A stretch of 64,000 nucleotides of DNA from positions 111,469-175,468 of the forward strand of contig JAJFKR010000027.1 of NCBI GenBank assembly GCA_021773095.1, written 5' to 3'. The notes beneath the pieces were generated by a model that saw only the letters and a program-made list of their open reading frames with translations, did no database searches and was not told where the DNA came from. The translations under genes were made by a program, and so were the position numbers. Shown here piece after piece: positions 37,152 to 45,450 of the stretch (its first letter is position 1; each line of letters starts with the position of its first letter). Source of the DNA: Woeseiaceae bacterium (GTDB lineage: Bacteria > Pseudomonadota > Gammaproteobacteria > Steroidobacterales > Woeseiaceae).

Positions 37152-37664
37152 ATGCCGACATTACAAGCCATACAGGCCGACATCACGTCTCTGGATATCG
37201 ACGCTATAGTCAATGCAGCCAATGAGTCGCTGTTGGGCGGCGGGGGTGTAGACGGCGCAATCCACCGCGCTGCAGGTCCCGAATTGTTGGAGGAATGCAA
37301 ATTACTCGATGGTTGCAGGACAGGACAAGCTAAAATTACGGCAGGCTTTGGTCTCAAAGCGAAGTTCGTGATTCATACCGTCGGTCCAGTCTGGCAAGGC
37401 GGCCAGCAAGATGAAGCCGAGATGTTGATGTCGTGCTACCAGGAGTGCATTGCACTGGCAGAGCGTAACGGCGTTTCATCGATTGCCTTTCCGGCGATTA
37501 GCACCGGGGTATTCGGTTACCCCGTGCGCGACGCAACCGAGATCGCGGTCGCGACTGTGTCGGAGGCTGTGGAGGGAACCGCGATCATCGGTGAAATCAT
37601 ATTTTGTTGTTTTTCGGAATCGGACCTCAAGCAATATCGCACCGTTTTGATGCAACCATCCTGA
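37152..37664 (+). CDS. Macrodomain protein, O-acetyl-ADP-ribose deacetylase type
   Basis: 170 residues, one MacroD-type macrodomain. IVNAANESLLGGGGVDGAIHRAAG is the ADP-ribose-binding signature, with GQAKITAGFGLKAKFVIHTVGP and AFPAISTGVFGYP as further ligand loops. YmdB-like enzymes hydrolyse O-acetyl-ADP-ribose and mono-ADP-ribosylated side chains. It follows the NERD gene closely. Confidence 0.93.
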   Translation: MPTLQAIQADITSLDIDAIVNAANESLLGGGGVDGAIHRAAGPELLEECKLLDGCRTGQAKITAGFGLKAKFVIHTVGPVWQGGQQDEAEMLMSCYQECIALAERNGVSSIAFPAISTGVFGYPVRDATEIAVATVSEAVEGTAIIGEIIFCCFSESDLKQYRTVLMQPS

Positions 37665-37703
37665 TTCAGAGTCGCTTGAAACCATTCAGGTGCCGGGTTG
37701 TCG

Positions 37704-37709
37704 TATAAT
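37704..37709 (+). promoter_or_regulatory. Consensus -10 box before the metal-acquisition cluster
   Basis: A perfect TATAAT that overlaps an in-frame ATG at 37708, so that ATG cannot be the used start if this promoter is active. It sits within an imperfect palindrome TGTCGTATAATGACA that could be a repressor site. TTGAAA lies 22 bp upstream, too far for a standard -35. Confidence 0.35.
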
Positions 37710-37716
37710 GACAGCA

Positions 37717-37998
37717 ATGTTCGCTTACTACCGCCAACGTCGAGCCGTCTTCCTGCTGGCAATTCTGATTTGCCTGGTAGCAGTGAACGTGCATGCAGCG
37801 GCGCATTTGGGCGCTGGCAGTGTTGAATGCGAGTTCTGCTCAAATCAATACGATTCGTCGGATGTTATCGTTGCGACTGAGGTGACCGGCCTGGTTCTTC
37901 CGGTGCCACCAAAGCCCTTCGAACGTCGAATTCAGCACGCGCGAGCACTTCTTTACCTCGCGGCCCAACAACGCGGTCCCCCCCCGTCATTTAGTTAA
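37717..37998 (+). CDS. Small secreted Cys/His-containing protein, function unknown
   Basis: About 93 residues from ATG 37717 (ATG 37708 lies inside a -10 box; GTG/ATG further up are less likely). The signal peptide is VFLLAILICLVAVNVHAAA. The mature part begins HLGAGSVECEFCSNQYDSSD, with a C-x-x-C pair and a His that could bind metal, and ends in a Pro-rich tail. It stands at the head of the porin/ZnuA-like/ZnuB-like cluster and resembles small proteins of the DUF2946 type in layout. A metal-binding or sensing role is inference. Confidence 0.6.
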   Translation: MFAYYRQRRAVFLLAILICLVAVNVHAAAHLGAGSVECEFCSNQYDSSDVIVATEVTGLVLPVPPKPFERRIQHARALLYLAAQQRGPPPSFS

Positions 37999-38061
37999 GC
38001 CCCGTCCTCGCCACGATGTCGTGACGAGGTGTCTTATTCTAAAGAAAAGGGAGGCGATGCC

Positions 38062-39411
38062 ATGCGTATCGACTTTTTAAAAGGCGCCGCTCTGGTAGCT
38101 CTGTCCATCTACTCTGCCGCGGCAGTTGCTCAGGATTCCGAGATCGCATTGTTGAGGGTTTCTCTTCAGGAGATGCGCTCCGAGTACGATGCGAGAATTA
38201 CTGATCTCGAAAACCGTCTTGCGGTGGCTGAGCAAAATGCAACCCAGGCGAATCAAGCTGCCCGGCAACGTGCTTTTGCACCACCAAGTGTCGATTCTGG
38301 TAGAGGCAGTCGATCGGCATTCAATCCTGCGATTGGCTTGATCTTCCAGGGACAGGCGTGGAATTACAGCCAAGATCCTGATGCACATCGGATTCCGGGG
38401 TTTCCGCTGGGCGGCGAGGCCGGTCCGGTAGCGGAGGGTCTTGGGCTCGGCGAGACGGAACTTATCCTGAACGCCAACGTCGATGACAAGTTTTCCGCCT
38501 GGTTGACGGCTGCGCTGGCCATTGAGGACGGTGAATCAGTCATTGAACTTGAAGAAGTCTGGGTCGAGGCGACTGCCTTGCCCGCGGGGCTTGGCGCCAG
38601 ATTTGGTCGTTTCTTTTCGGGTATTGGCTACCTGAACAGTAAACACTCACACAGCTGGGACTTTGTCGATCAGCCGTTGCCCTATCAGGCGTTTCTCGCG
38701 AATCAGTACATCGATAATGGCGTCCAGATTCGCTGGCTGGCGCCAACAAATATGTACGTAGAGTTGGGTGGTGAACTTTTTCAGGGAGATCGGTTCCCGT
38801 CTGCAGGCAGTGCGCACTCGGGCGCAGGTAGTTATTCGGCGTTCGCTAACTTCGGGGGTGACGTTGGTACCAGCAACAGTTGGCTCGCGGGCGTTTCCTA
38901 TCTCGATGCGACGGCCAACGATCGGCCTTCCGGCGATGAAGATGACCCGCTGCAATTCAGTGGCGAGTCGCGCCTGGCAACGGCGCAATTAGTCTGGAAA
39001 TGGGCGCCGAACGGAAACCGTAAGAATCGAAATTTTATTGTTCAGGCCGAGTATCTAAAACGCCGCGAGCGCGGTGAGTATTCGTCGAGCAGCATGGCGC
39101 CGGCCGCGTACAACGTCGATCAGGATGGTTGGTATCTGCAGGCAATTTATCAGCCGATTCCTCGTTGGCGAATAGGAGGACGTGTGGATGCCTTGTCATC
39201 CGATGACCCGGGTCCGGCGTTTGCCGGAACGCTACTCGCTACACCGGGCGATGACCCCCGACGGTTCAGTTTCATGGCAGATTGGTCAAACAGCGAATTC
39301 AGTCGCATACGTTTGCAATTTACAAGGGACGAGTCGAGTTTCATTGACGGCAACCATTGGGGGCTTCAGTACATACATAGCATCGGCGCCCACGGCGCCC
39401 ATTCGTTCTAG
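38062..39411 (+). CDS. Outer-membrane porin-like protein of the metal cluster
   Basis: 449 residues from ATG 38062, with AAGGGAGG upstream. The signal peptide ends near AAAVAQ. Residues about 25-75 are a coiled coil (LLRVSLQEMRSEYDARITDLENRL), then a beta-barrel of alternating residues with many Asp/Asn/Gly turns. The C-terminus, SIGAHGAHSF, is His-containing and ends in Phe, the BAM signal. His-rich loops such as YLNSKHSHSWDF could attract zinc. No TonB box or plug domain is visible, so it is a porin-type rather than a TonB-dependent channel. It lies 64 bp after the small Cys/His gene and nine bp before the binding protein. Confidence 0.78.
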   Translation: MRIDFLKGAALVALSIYSAAAVAQDSEIALLRVSLQEMRSEYDARITDLENRLAVAEQNATQANQAARQRAFAPPSVDSGRGSRSAFNPAIGLIFQGQAWNYSQDPDAHRIPGFPLGGEAGPVAEGLGLGETELILNANVDDKFSAWLTAALAIEDGESVIELEEVWVEATALPAGLGARFGRFFSGIGYLNSKHSHSWDFVDQPLPYQAFLANQYIDNGVQIRWLAPTNMYVELGGELFQGDRFPSAGSAHSGAGSYSAFANFGGDVGTSNSWLAGVSYLDATANDRPSGDEDDPLQFSGESRLATAQLVWKWAPNGNRKNRNFIVQAEYLKRRERGEYSSSSMAPAAYNVDQDGWYLQAIYQPIPRWRIGGRVDALSSDDPGPAFAGTLLATPGDDPRRFSFMADWSNSEFSRIRLQFTRDESSFIDGNHWGLQYIHSIGAHGAHSF

Positions 39412-39420
39412 GGGGACGGC

Positions 39421-40323
39421 ATGCCACGTTTGATTCAACTGTTGATACTGCTCTTTCTCCCAACGGTGTCACAGGCAAAACTCGAAATCTTCGCCTGCGA
39501 ACCGGAATGGGCTGCGTTGGCCACTGAAATCGGCGGCGTTCATGTGAATACCTTCAGTGCGACGAATGCATTGCAGGATCCGCACTACATTCAGGCACGA
39601 CCGAGCCTGATAGCCAGGGTCCGAAAAGCGGATCTTGTGATTTGCAGCGGGGCGCAACTCGAGATTGGCTGGTTGCCCGCTTTGCTGCAAAAGGCGAATA
39701 ACAGAAACGTGTTGCCAGGGAGTCGCGGATATATGGAGGCGAGCGCATACGTCGTGCGCCTTGATGCAACTGGCAATGTTGATCGCTCGAAAGGCGATAT
39801 TCATCCGCAGGGTAATCCGCATATCCAGACCAACCCCCACAACATAGCGGCGGTTGCGAGTGTGCTGCGAGCACGATTGGTGTCGCTGGACCCGCACAAT
39901 GCGGCGAATTATGAGTCTGCTCTCTACAATTTCTCAGAACGCTGGACCAGTGCGATCGCGGAGTGGGAGGAAAAAGCCGCGGTACTTCGTGGCACGCGGG
40001 TTATTACTCACCACAAATCGTGGGTGTATCTGGAGCAGTGGCTGGGCTTGACAGAGGTGGCAAACCTCGAAGCCATTCCCGGACTACCTCCCACGGCCGC
40101 ACACCTCAGTCGACTGACGTCGCAGTTCAGTGATGGTAGCGCAGATGTCATTATTTACTCGCCCTATCAGGATAGCAGAGCAGCCGGATGGTTGTCAGAA
40201 CGAACCGGGATAAAGGCGGTGGTGTTGCCACTCACGGTTGGTGGTACAGAAAAAGCGACAGACCTTTTTGCGTTATTCGATGACATCATTGGTCGATTGC
40301 TGGGAGCATCAGGCGATGAGTGA
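39421..40323 (+). CDS. ZnuA-like metal ABC substrate-binding protein
   Basis: 300 residues; AGGGGGA precedes the ATG. Signal peptide to about SQAK. Family A-I/cluster 9 metal sites are visible: His in LQDPHYIQARPS, a His-rich stretch GDIHPQGNPHIQTNPHN, His in VITHHKSWVYL, and a C-terminal Asp/Glu region. It should capture Zn2+ (or Mn2+) in the periplasm. It overlaps the permease by eight bases. An ATPase gene, normally next to these two, is absent. Confidence 0.88.
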   Translation: MPRLIQLLILLFLPTVSQAKLEIFACEPEWAALATEIGGVHVNTFSATNALQDPHYIQARPSLIARVRKADLVICSGAQLEIGWLPALLQKANNRNVLPGSRGYMEASAYVVRLDATGNVDRSKGDIHPQGNPHIQTNPHNIAAVASVLRARLVSLDPHNAANYESALYNFSERWTSAIAEWEEKAAVLRGTRVITHHKSWVYLEQWLGLTEVANLEAIPGLPPTAAHLSRLTSQFSDGSADVIIYSPYQDSRAAGWLSERTGIKAVVLPLTVGGTEKATDLFALFDDIIGRLLGASGDE

Positions 40324-41080
40324 ACTAATGGACATGAGCATCGTTGGGCCGGCTTTGCTTGCCGGACTGATCGTACTGAGTACGCATGTCCCGCTCGGTC
40401 AGGAAGTCTTGAAACGTGGGATTATTTTTATCGACCTTGCAATAGCGCAGGTTGCCGGCCTCGGGGTTATCGCAGCTCACGCTATGAATTGGGACCCAAA
40501 CGGTCTGGAGGTTCAGATTGCTGCCGTTAGCACGGCGCTTGTCGCTGCGATCGGATTGAACTGGACCGAAAAGCGCTGGCCGAAAATTCAGGAGTCACTG
40601 ATAGGAATTCTCTTTATCCTGGCGGCGACGGGTGGCATTCTCCTGCTTTCCGGAAACCCGCACGGGAGCGAGCACCTCAAGGAACTTCTGGTCGGTCAGA
40701 TCCTGTGGCAAACTTATTCCTCATTGCTGCCATTAGCCGCGTTGTACGCCGTAACGTTGATTCTCTGGTTCACATTACGCGAGCGTTTCGGGCCACTGAC
40801 CTTTTACCTGATATTCGCGATTGTCGTAACGGCATCGGTACAGGTGGTCGGCATTTATCTCGTGTTTGCAAGCCTGATCATTCCCGCACTCGCTACAATC
40901 GGACTGCGGCGGGGTAATCGGTTGTTGGTCGGGTATTTTATCGGTGGTATTTCATACTTTGCCGGAATCGTATTGTCCGTTTACCTGGATTTGCCGACGG
41001 GTGCGGTCATCGTCTGGAGCATGGCATTTATTGCTGTTTTGGCTGGCTTCATGGTTTCCGACAAACTTTCGGAACACTAG
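40316..41080 (+). CDS. ZnuB-like metal transporter permease (ABC-3 family)
   Basis: 254 residues from ATG 40316, seven to eight membrane segments. Typical ABC-3 features are the N-terminal PALLAGLIVLSTHVPLGQEVLKRGIIFIDLAIAQVAGLG and the later QVVGIYLVFASLIIPALAT. It would move Zn2+ or Mn2+ across the inner membrane with the preceding binding protein. No ATPase lies between or after the two genes: the next gene is convergent tatD. Either the ATPase is elsewhere or the permease works without one. Confidence 0.88.
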   Translation: MSELMDMSIVGPALLAGLIVLSTHVPLGQEVLKRGIIFIDLAIAQVAGLGVIAAHAMNWDPNGLEVQIAAVSTALVAAIGLNWTEKRWPKIQESLIGILFILAATGGILLLSGNPHGSEHLKELLVGQILWQTYSSLLPLAALYAVTLILWFTLRERFGPLTFYLIFAIVVTASVQVVGIYLVFASLIIPALATIGLRRGNRLLVGYFIGGISYFAGIVLSVYLDLPTGAVIVWSMAFIAVLAGFMVSDKLSEH

Positions 41081-41083
41081 GCA

Positions 41084-41878
41084 TTATGCAAGCCCGAAAA
41101 ATTGGATCGCGTTGGCCGTTGTGGTTGCAGCGACGTGATCTTCACTTTGACCGCGTGCTTCAGCTAGCGCACTCACGACCTCCGGTAAATACATTGGCTC
41201 GTTGCGACGGCTTTTCGGTTTTGGCCGAATACTTCGTGGCAGAAGATAGGGCGCGTCGGTTTCGATGAGCAGCTTGTCGTCGGGGATGATCGAAACAATG
41301 TCGTGTAAATGCTTGCCACGCCGTTCATCGCAAATCCATCCGGTTATACCGATGTACAAACCCATCGCAATATATTCCCGAAGTGATTCTCCCTCGCCGG
41401 TAAAGCAGTGTGCTACCGCACGCGACAAATTGGGTAATGCCGGCTCCAGCAACTCGACGAAATCGTCATGAGCGTCACGTTGGTGCAGGAAGACGGGCAA
41501 TCCACAATCCTGAGCAATATCGAGTTGCCGTTTGAATGCGTTCAGTTGAGCTTCGCGCGGCGAAAAGTTGCGAAAATAATCCAATCCGCATTCACCCACG
41601 GCGACGACACAATCTCTTTTCACCAAAGTGCGGATCAGTGCGTCACTTTCATCGGTGTAATCCGATGCGTGGTGCGGGTGTACGCCCGCGGTTGAATACA
41701 GGATACCCGGCGACTGCTCCGCGAGATTCGCCGCCAGGTCATTGCTTTCATCACTACTCCCCGTAACGACGATCCTGCCCACACCAGCATCGGCGGCACG
41801 CTGCAACATGTCTGAGCGATCATCGTCGAAGCTGTTGTGCGCGATATTTGCACCGATGTCGATCAGAGAATGTGGCAC
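41084..41878 (-). CDS. tatD: TatD family deoxyribonuclease
   Basis: 264 residues from GTG 41878; the GTG shares one base with the TAG of the upstream ABC permease gene. The frame extends further upstream only as antisense of that gene. Metal-binding blocks: LIDIGANIAH (the H-x-H start motif is altered to GANIAH), TAGVHPHHA, AVGECGLDYFRN, FLHQRDAHDDF, HCFTGE and IETDAPYLLP. Mg-dependent 3'-5' exonuclease-type metal hydrolase. Downstream of and probably co-transcribed with the ABC exporter genes. Confidence 0.9.
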   Translation of the reverse strand: MPHSLIDIGANIAHNSFDDDRSDMLQRAADAGVGRIVVTGSSDESNDLAANLAEQSPGILYSTAGVHPHHASDYTDESDALIRTLVKRDCVVAVGECGLDYFRNFSPREAQLNAFKRQLDIAQDCGLPVFLHQRDAHDDFVELLEPALPNLSRAVAHCFTGEGESLREYIAMGLYIGITGWICDERRGKHLHDIVSIIPDDKLLIETDAPYLLPRSIRPKPKSRRNEPMYLPEVVSALAEARGQSEDHVAATTTANAIQFFGLA

Positions 41879-42897
41879 TACTGCCCCCAGCGAAAGGTCT
41901 TGGCACCGATGGCCAGAAAGACGACGCTCATGGCGGATAGAGCCAACAGGCTGGGTGCGACATCGGCAAGCGTGGCTCCGTCCAGCATTACCGCCCGAGC
42001 CGAACTCAGTACATGTGTCAACGGGAAGATGCTGGCCGCGGTTCTTACGGCGTCGGGAGCGCCCTCCAGAGAGAACCAGACACCTGATAGCATCATCATC
42101 GGCCAGTTGATCAGATTGAGCAGGCCGCCGGCCAGTTCTTCGCTGGTGACGCGAGCGGACACGACCAGTCCCATCGATACGAGCGAAATGGCCCCGACCA
42201 CGGCTATGAGTAACAATGTGAAATAATTGCCTTCCATGCGCGTGTCGAGAAGCAGATGCGTACCCGTATAGATGAAGGACGTTATCAGGAGGATCAGAAC
42301 CATTCTCGAGGCAATCTGCGCCGAAATAAATTCGAACGATGTTAGCGGTGTGGCGCGAAGGCGTTTCAGGAAGCCATTTTTCCGATAGCGAACGACGACA
42401 TAGCCGACACCAAACAGGCAACTGAACATCATATTCATACCCAGAATTCCGGGTAACAGCCAGTCCGCGTAGCCGACGGACGCACCGGATATTTGTTGCT
42501 TGTCGATCGCTGCCACATTCGTTGCATAAGAGTGCAGCAGGGCGATTTCTGCAAAGTAGCCTTTCGGCGACTCGGGGTTAATCCAGTATCTCGGCGTGTC
42601 GCCAAACTCGACCAGCAGGTCCAGCCGGTGCCGGGATACTTTTCGCATGGCCACTTCAAAATCATCATAGGCAACGAAATTGATATAACTGGTCTTAAGA
42701 AAGGCGTGGTCGCTGGTGTTTAATTCAGTAGTCTCCTGAAACACACCGACGGTATAGGCATCACGCTCATTGCTGAAGGCGAACGACAGTCCAAACATGA
42801 GCGCGACAGGCAAAATCAGATTCCAGGCCAGCGTGCCGCGATCTCTCAGGAATTCCCGGTTGCGGGCCTGAAATATGGCATAGATTCGTTTCAACAT
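41878..42897 (-). CDS. ABC-2 type transporter permease
   Basis: 339 residues. One membrane segment near the N-terminus (LAWNLILPVALMFGLSFAF), a large periplasmic domain (residues about 45-145), then five more segments including the ABC-2 signature region LSGVWFSLEGAPDAVRTAASIFPLTHVLSSARAVML. It pairs with the ATPase gene five bases upstream to form an exporter of unknown substrate; lipids, drugs or peptides are all possible for this family. Confidence 0.9.
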   Translation of the reverse strand: MLKRIYAIFQARNREFLRDRGTLAWNLILPVALMFGLSFAFSNERDAYTVGVFQETTELNTSDHAFLKTSYINFVAYDDFEVAMRKVSRHRLDLLVEFGDTPRYWINPESPKGYFAEIALLHSYATNVAAIDKQQISGASVGYADWLLPGILGMNMMFSCLFGVGYVVVRYRKNGFLKRLRATPLTSFEFISAQIASRMVLILLITSFIYTGTHLLLDTRMEGNYFTLLLIAVVGAISLVSMGLVVSARVTSEELAGGLLNLINWPMMMLSGVWFSLEGAPDAVRTAASIFPLTHVLSSARAVMLDGATLADVAPSLLALSAMSVVFLAIGAKTFRWGQ

Positions 42898-42902
42898 CGT
42901 CG

Positions 42903-43787
42903 CTAGGCCCGCAGAGAATGACCGGTCAGATCCAGAAACAGATCCTCAAGGTTCGGTTGCCGAATTTTTATTTGATTGAGATTGCTGACGTGCGGCGTTA
43001 GCCGCTGCAAACTCTCGCTGACGTCGGTAGTGATGACCTCAATAATGCCAAGGTTTTCAAATACCGTATGTTCGATTCCGGAGAGGTCGTCCGTCAGGTC
43101 CGAAATCGGCAATTCGATGATCAGGCCGTCGTACTGTTTCCTGAGTAGCTCGTCCGGCGTGCCCTGGGTAATAATCTTCCCGGCATCCATGATCGCGATT
43201 TCGTCGCAGAGGACCTGAGCTTCATCCATGTAATGAGTTGTCAGCAGGATGGTTGAGCCACCCGAGCGAATGCTCTGCACAAGGTCCCAGAAATTTCGAC
43301 GCGCCTGCGGATCAAGACCCGTGGTTGGTTCGTCCAGGAATATTAGGCGAGGGCGGTTGACCAGGGCGACGGCGAGCAATAGTCGCTGCCGTTGACCACC
43401 GGAAAGTTTGCGATTATCCCGGTCCAGTAAATCCTCGAGTGAGCACTGCTGGATAATCTCATCGATGTCGGCCTGACGGTCATAAAGGGCACGAAACATT
43501 CCGATCGTTTCGCGGACGGTTATATTGTCTTGCAGCGCCGTGTTTTGAAACTGGATGCCGGCCTCTTGGCGGAATCTTGCAGCGGCGATTTCACCGTAGT
43601 AGAACACTTCGCCCGAGGTTGCCGCGGTCACGCCTTCGATGATCTCAACGGTGGTCGTCTTGCCAGCTCCATTGGGGCCGAGCAGCCCAAAGCATATTCC
43701 TTCCGGCACTGAAAAGCTGACGCCGTCGACTGCGAGGACTCCGGGATATTGTTTGATGATATTGCGGGCTTCGAGCGCTAACGACAT
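42903..43787 (-). CDS. ABC transporter ATPase
   Basis: 294 residues from ATG 43787. Walker A GLLGPNGAGKTTT, Q-loop IQFQNTALQDNITV, signature KLSGGQRQRLLLAVAL, Walker B RLIFLDEPTTGLDPQARR and H-loop TTHYMDEAQ are all intact. It is DrrA/CcmA-like. It powers the ABC-2 permease encoded downstream. It is divergent from the VNG-repeat gene with a 111-bp gap. Confidence 0.94.
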   Translation of the reverse strand: MSLALEARNIIKQYPGVLAVDGVSFSVPEGICFGLLGPNGAGKTTTVEIIEGVTAATSGEVFYYGEIAAARFRQEAGIQFQNTALQDNITVRETIGMFRALYDRQADIDEIIQQCSLEDLLDRDNRKLSGGQRQRLLLAVALVNRPRLIFLDEPTTGLDPQARRNFWDLVQSIRSGGSTILLTTHYMDEAQVLCDEIAIMDAGKIITQGTPDELLRKQYDGLIIELPISDLTDDLSGIEHTVFENLGIIEVITTDVSESLQRLTPHVSNLNQIKIRQPNLEDLFLDLTGHSLRA

Positions 43788-43898
43788 GCGGCAAGAGTAA
43801 CCAAACAACAACAGTGCGGCTAGCGCTATCGGGGCTTGCAACCATTTCCTTACGAGCGGTATCTAAGAGGCAAGAAACACACTGAAGGGTCCAAAATC

Positions 43899-44621
43899 AT
43901 GAAAACCATGACGAAAACGGTATTTACGGTCGGTTTGCTCGTAATGTTGATGACCGTACCGGCATTTGGCGCGTCAATTAACAAGAGCATCAAGATTGAG
44001 GCAGGTGGCGAGTCCAGCGGCGCGACGTCGGTCAACGGCAGCGTCTCGGTTGGCGAGAACGCAGTTGTCAGTGGCGATGTGAAGACTGTAAACGGAGCCG
44101 TTCGAGTTGATGCGGGTGCCAGGATTGAAGATGCGTCGACGGTAAACGGAGGCCTAAGGATCGGAGGAAATGTTCAGGCGAACAATTTGTCCACCGTCAA
44201 TGGCTCGATCAATGTCGGTGAAGCGGTCACCATCGAAGGAGAAATAGAGGCTGTAAACGGCCGGATCACCGTCGAAAAAGGAAGCACCATTGCTAATGGC
44301 ATTAGCAACGTTAACGGTCAGATCAGCATAGCCGGTACCGAGGTAGGCGGTGATGTCTCTACGGTCAATGGCGATATCAATATTGTTGAAGGCAGCGTCG
44401 TTCAGGGCGATGTCATTGTTGAAAAGCCCAGCAACTGGGGATTTTTCAAGAGCAAACAACGCAAGCCGCGTGTCGTTATAGGTCCCGGATCGACCGTTAA
44501 AGGCGCCATCGAGCTTGAGCGTGAAGTTGAGCTGTTCATCAGCGAGACGGCCAACGTTGGTGGTGTCAAAGGCGTAATGTCGATGGATGACGCCGTTCGC
44601 TTTAGTGGCGATAACCCTTAA
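43899..44621 (+). CDS. Secreted VNG-repeat solenoid protein, function unknown
   Basis: 240 residues; GAAGGG lies ten bases before the ATG. A signal peptide ends at about PAFGA (residue 25). Seven copies of a VNG motif (SVNGSVSVG, TVNGAVRVD, TVNGGLRIG, TVNGSINVG, AVNGRITVE, NVNGQISIA, TVNGDINIV) recur every 18-19 residues between about 45 and 158, which predicts a right-handed beta-solenoid. The C-terminal part is basic then turns back to strands (VVIGPGSTVKGAIELEREVELFIS), resembling bactofilin or polymer-forming repeats. No function is recognised. Possible roles are periplasmic or surface scaffolding. It is divergent from the ABC exporter. Confidence 0.75.
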   Translation: MKTMTKTVFTVGLLVMLMTVPAFGASINKSIKIEAGGESSGATSVNGSVSVGENAVVSGDVKTVNGAVRVDAGARIEDASTVNGGLRIGGNVQANNLSTVNGSINVGEAVTIEGEIEAVNGRITVEKGSTIANGISNVNGQISIAGTEVGGDVSTVNGDINIVEGSVVQGDVIVEKPSNWGFFKSKQRKPRVVIGPGSTVKGAIELEREVELFISETANVGGVKGVMSMDDAVRFSGDNP

Positions 44622-44649
44622 GGAACGAAAGTTACGTAGAATAGGGACC

Positions 44650-45411
44650 GTGCAAAACACGGCGACTCAATTACCCCTGTTCTCCGACACGAACGCGGAC
44701 GATCCCGACTCCATGTCGGGCTTTTCTGTGCGCGAAAGCGGCAGAGCGAAACGACTGTCGATCAAGGTATTCCCGCGTGGGCGCGTTGAGGTCGTGGTGC
44801 CAAGGAGGACCCGGCCTGCGGAGGTGCGCGACTTTGTCGAGGCCCACACGGACTGGATTCGAACTGCACGTGAGCAATTCGCAGCGGACCATCCACCCGA
44901 GCCGTTTGCATTACCCGAGCTGATTCGTCTCGACGGTATCGAGCAACAAATTAGCGTCCTCTATGAACCAGAGAGTGGGGCGAAAACAGTCAGGTACCGT
45001 TCCAGCGGGCAGACGGTCGTGTTATTCGGCAAGACCGCTGACGAAGACCTCTGCGTTGGCGCGTTGAAGCGATGGCTAACCGGCATCGCAAAGCGAGAAT
45101 ACCTGCCGCAACTTCGCTCACTTTCCGCGTTAACCGGTAATTCATTTAAGAAAATGCACGTTCGCGGGCAGCGTACCTGCTGGGGAAGTCACTCAAGCAC
45201 TGGCACGATCAGCCTGAATTATTGCCTGATGTTCCTGGATCCGGCGCACCTGCGTTACGTTATGATCCATGAGCTGTGCCATGCACGCCACATGAATCAC
45301 TCGCAGCGTTTTTGGCGGCTTGTCGGGCAGTTTGAACCCAACTACAAGCAGCTCGATAAGGATTTGAATAGCAGCTGGAAAAAAATACCAACTTGGGTTG
45401 GTATTTATTAG
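44650..45411 (+). CDS. YgjP-type (DUF45/M48-like) zinc metallopeptidase
   Basis: 253 residues from GTG 44650 (AGGGA close upstream); ATG 44713 is an alternative. The zinc site is HELCH (207-211) within MIHELCHARHMNHSQRFW, with a third His four residues on. The GQRTCWGSHSSTGTISLNYCLMFL block is a family hallmark. Physiological substrate unknown. It follows the VNG gene by 28 bp. The final codons lie inside a hairpin at 45383-45406. Confidence 0.88.
   Translation: MQNTATQLPLFSDTNADDPDSMSGFSVRESGRAKRLSIKVFPRGRVEVVVPRRTRPAEVRDFVEAHTDWIRTAREQFAADHPPEPFALPELIRLDGIEQQISVLYEPESGAKTVRYRSSGQTVVLFGKTADEDLCVGALKRWLTGIAKREYLPQLRSLSALTGNSFKKMHVRGQRTCWGSHSSTGTISLNYCLMFLDPAHLRYVMIHELCHARHMNHSQRFWRLVGQFEPNYKQLDKDLNSSWKKIPTWVGIY
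45383..45406. terminator. Bidirectional terminator embedded in the end of the metallopeptidase gene
   Basis: AAATACCAAC (45383-45392) pairs with GTTGGTATTT (45397-45406) around a TTGG loop; an A-run precedes and TTT-ATTA follows. It lies within the last codons (TWVGIY) and stop of the plus-strand gene and 45 bp from the end of the convergent DUF2333 gene, so it could serve both. Confidence 0.6.
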
Positions 45412-45450
45412 TTAAATCAACAGGATGTAAAGGGTAATTAATGTAAGCTA

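Noticed and set aside
41879..42421. N-terminal extension of the tatD frame upstream of GTG 41878
   Set aside because: The extension is antisense-like sequence within the ABC-2 permease gene in another frame; TatD homologues begin near LIDIGANI.
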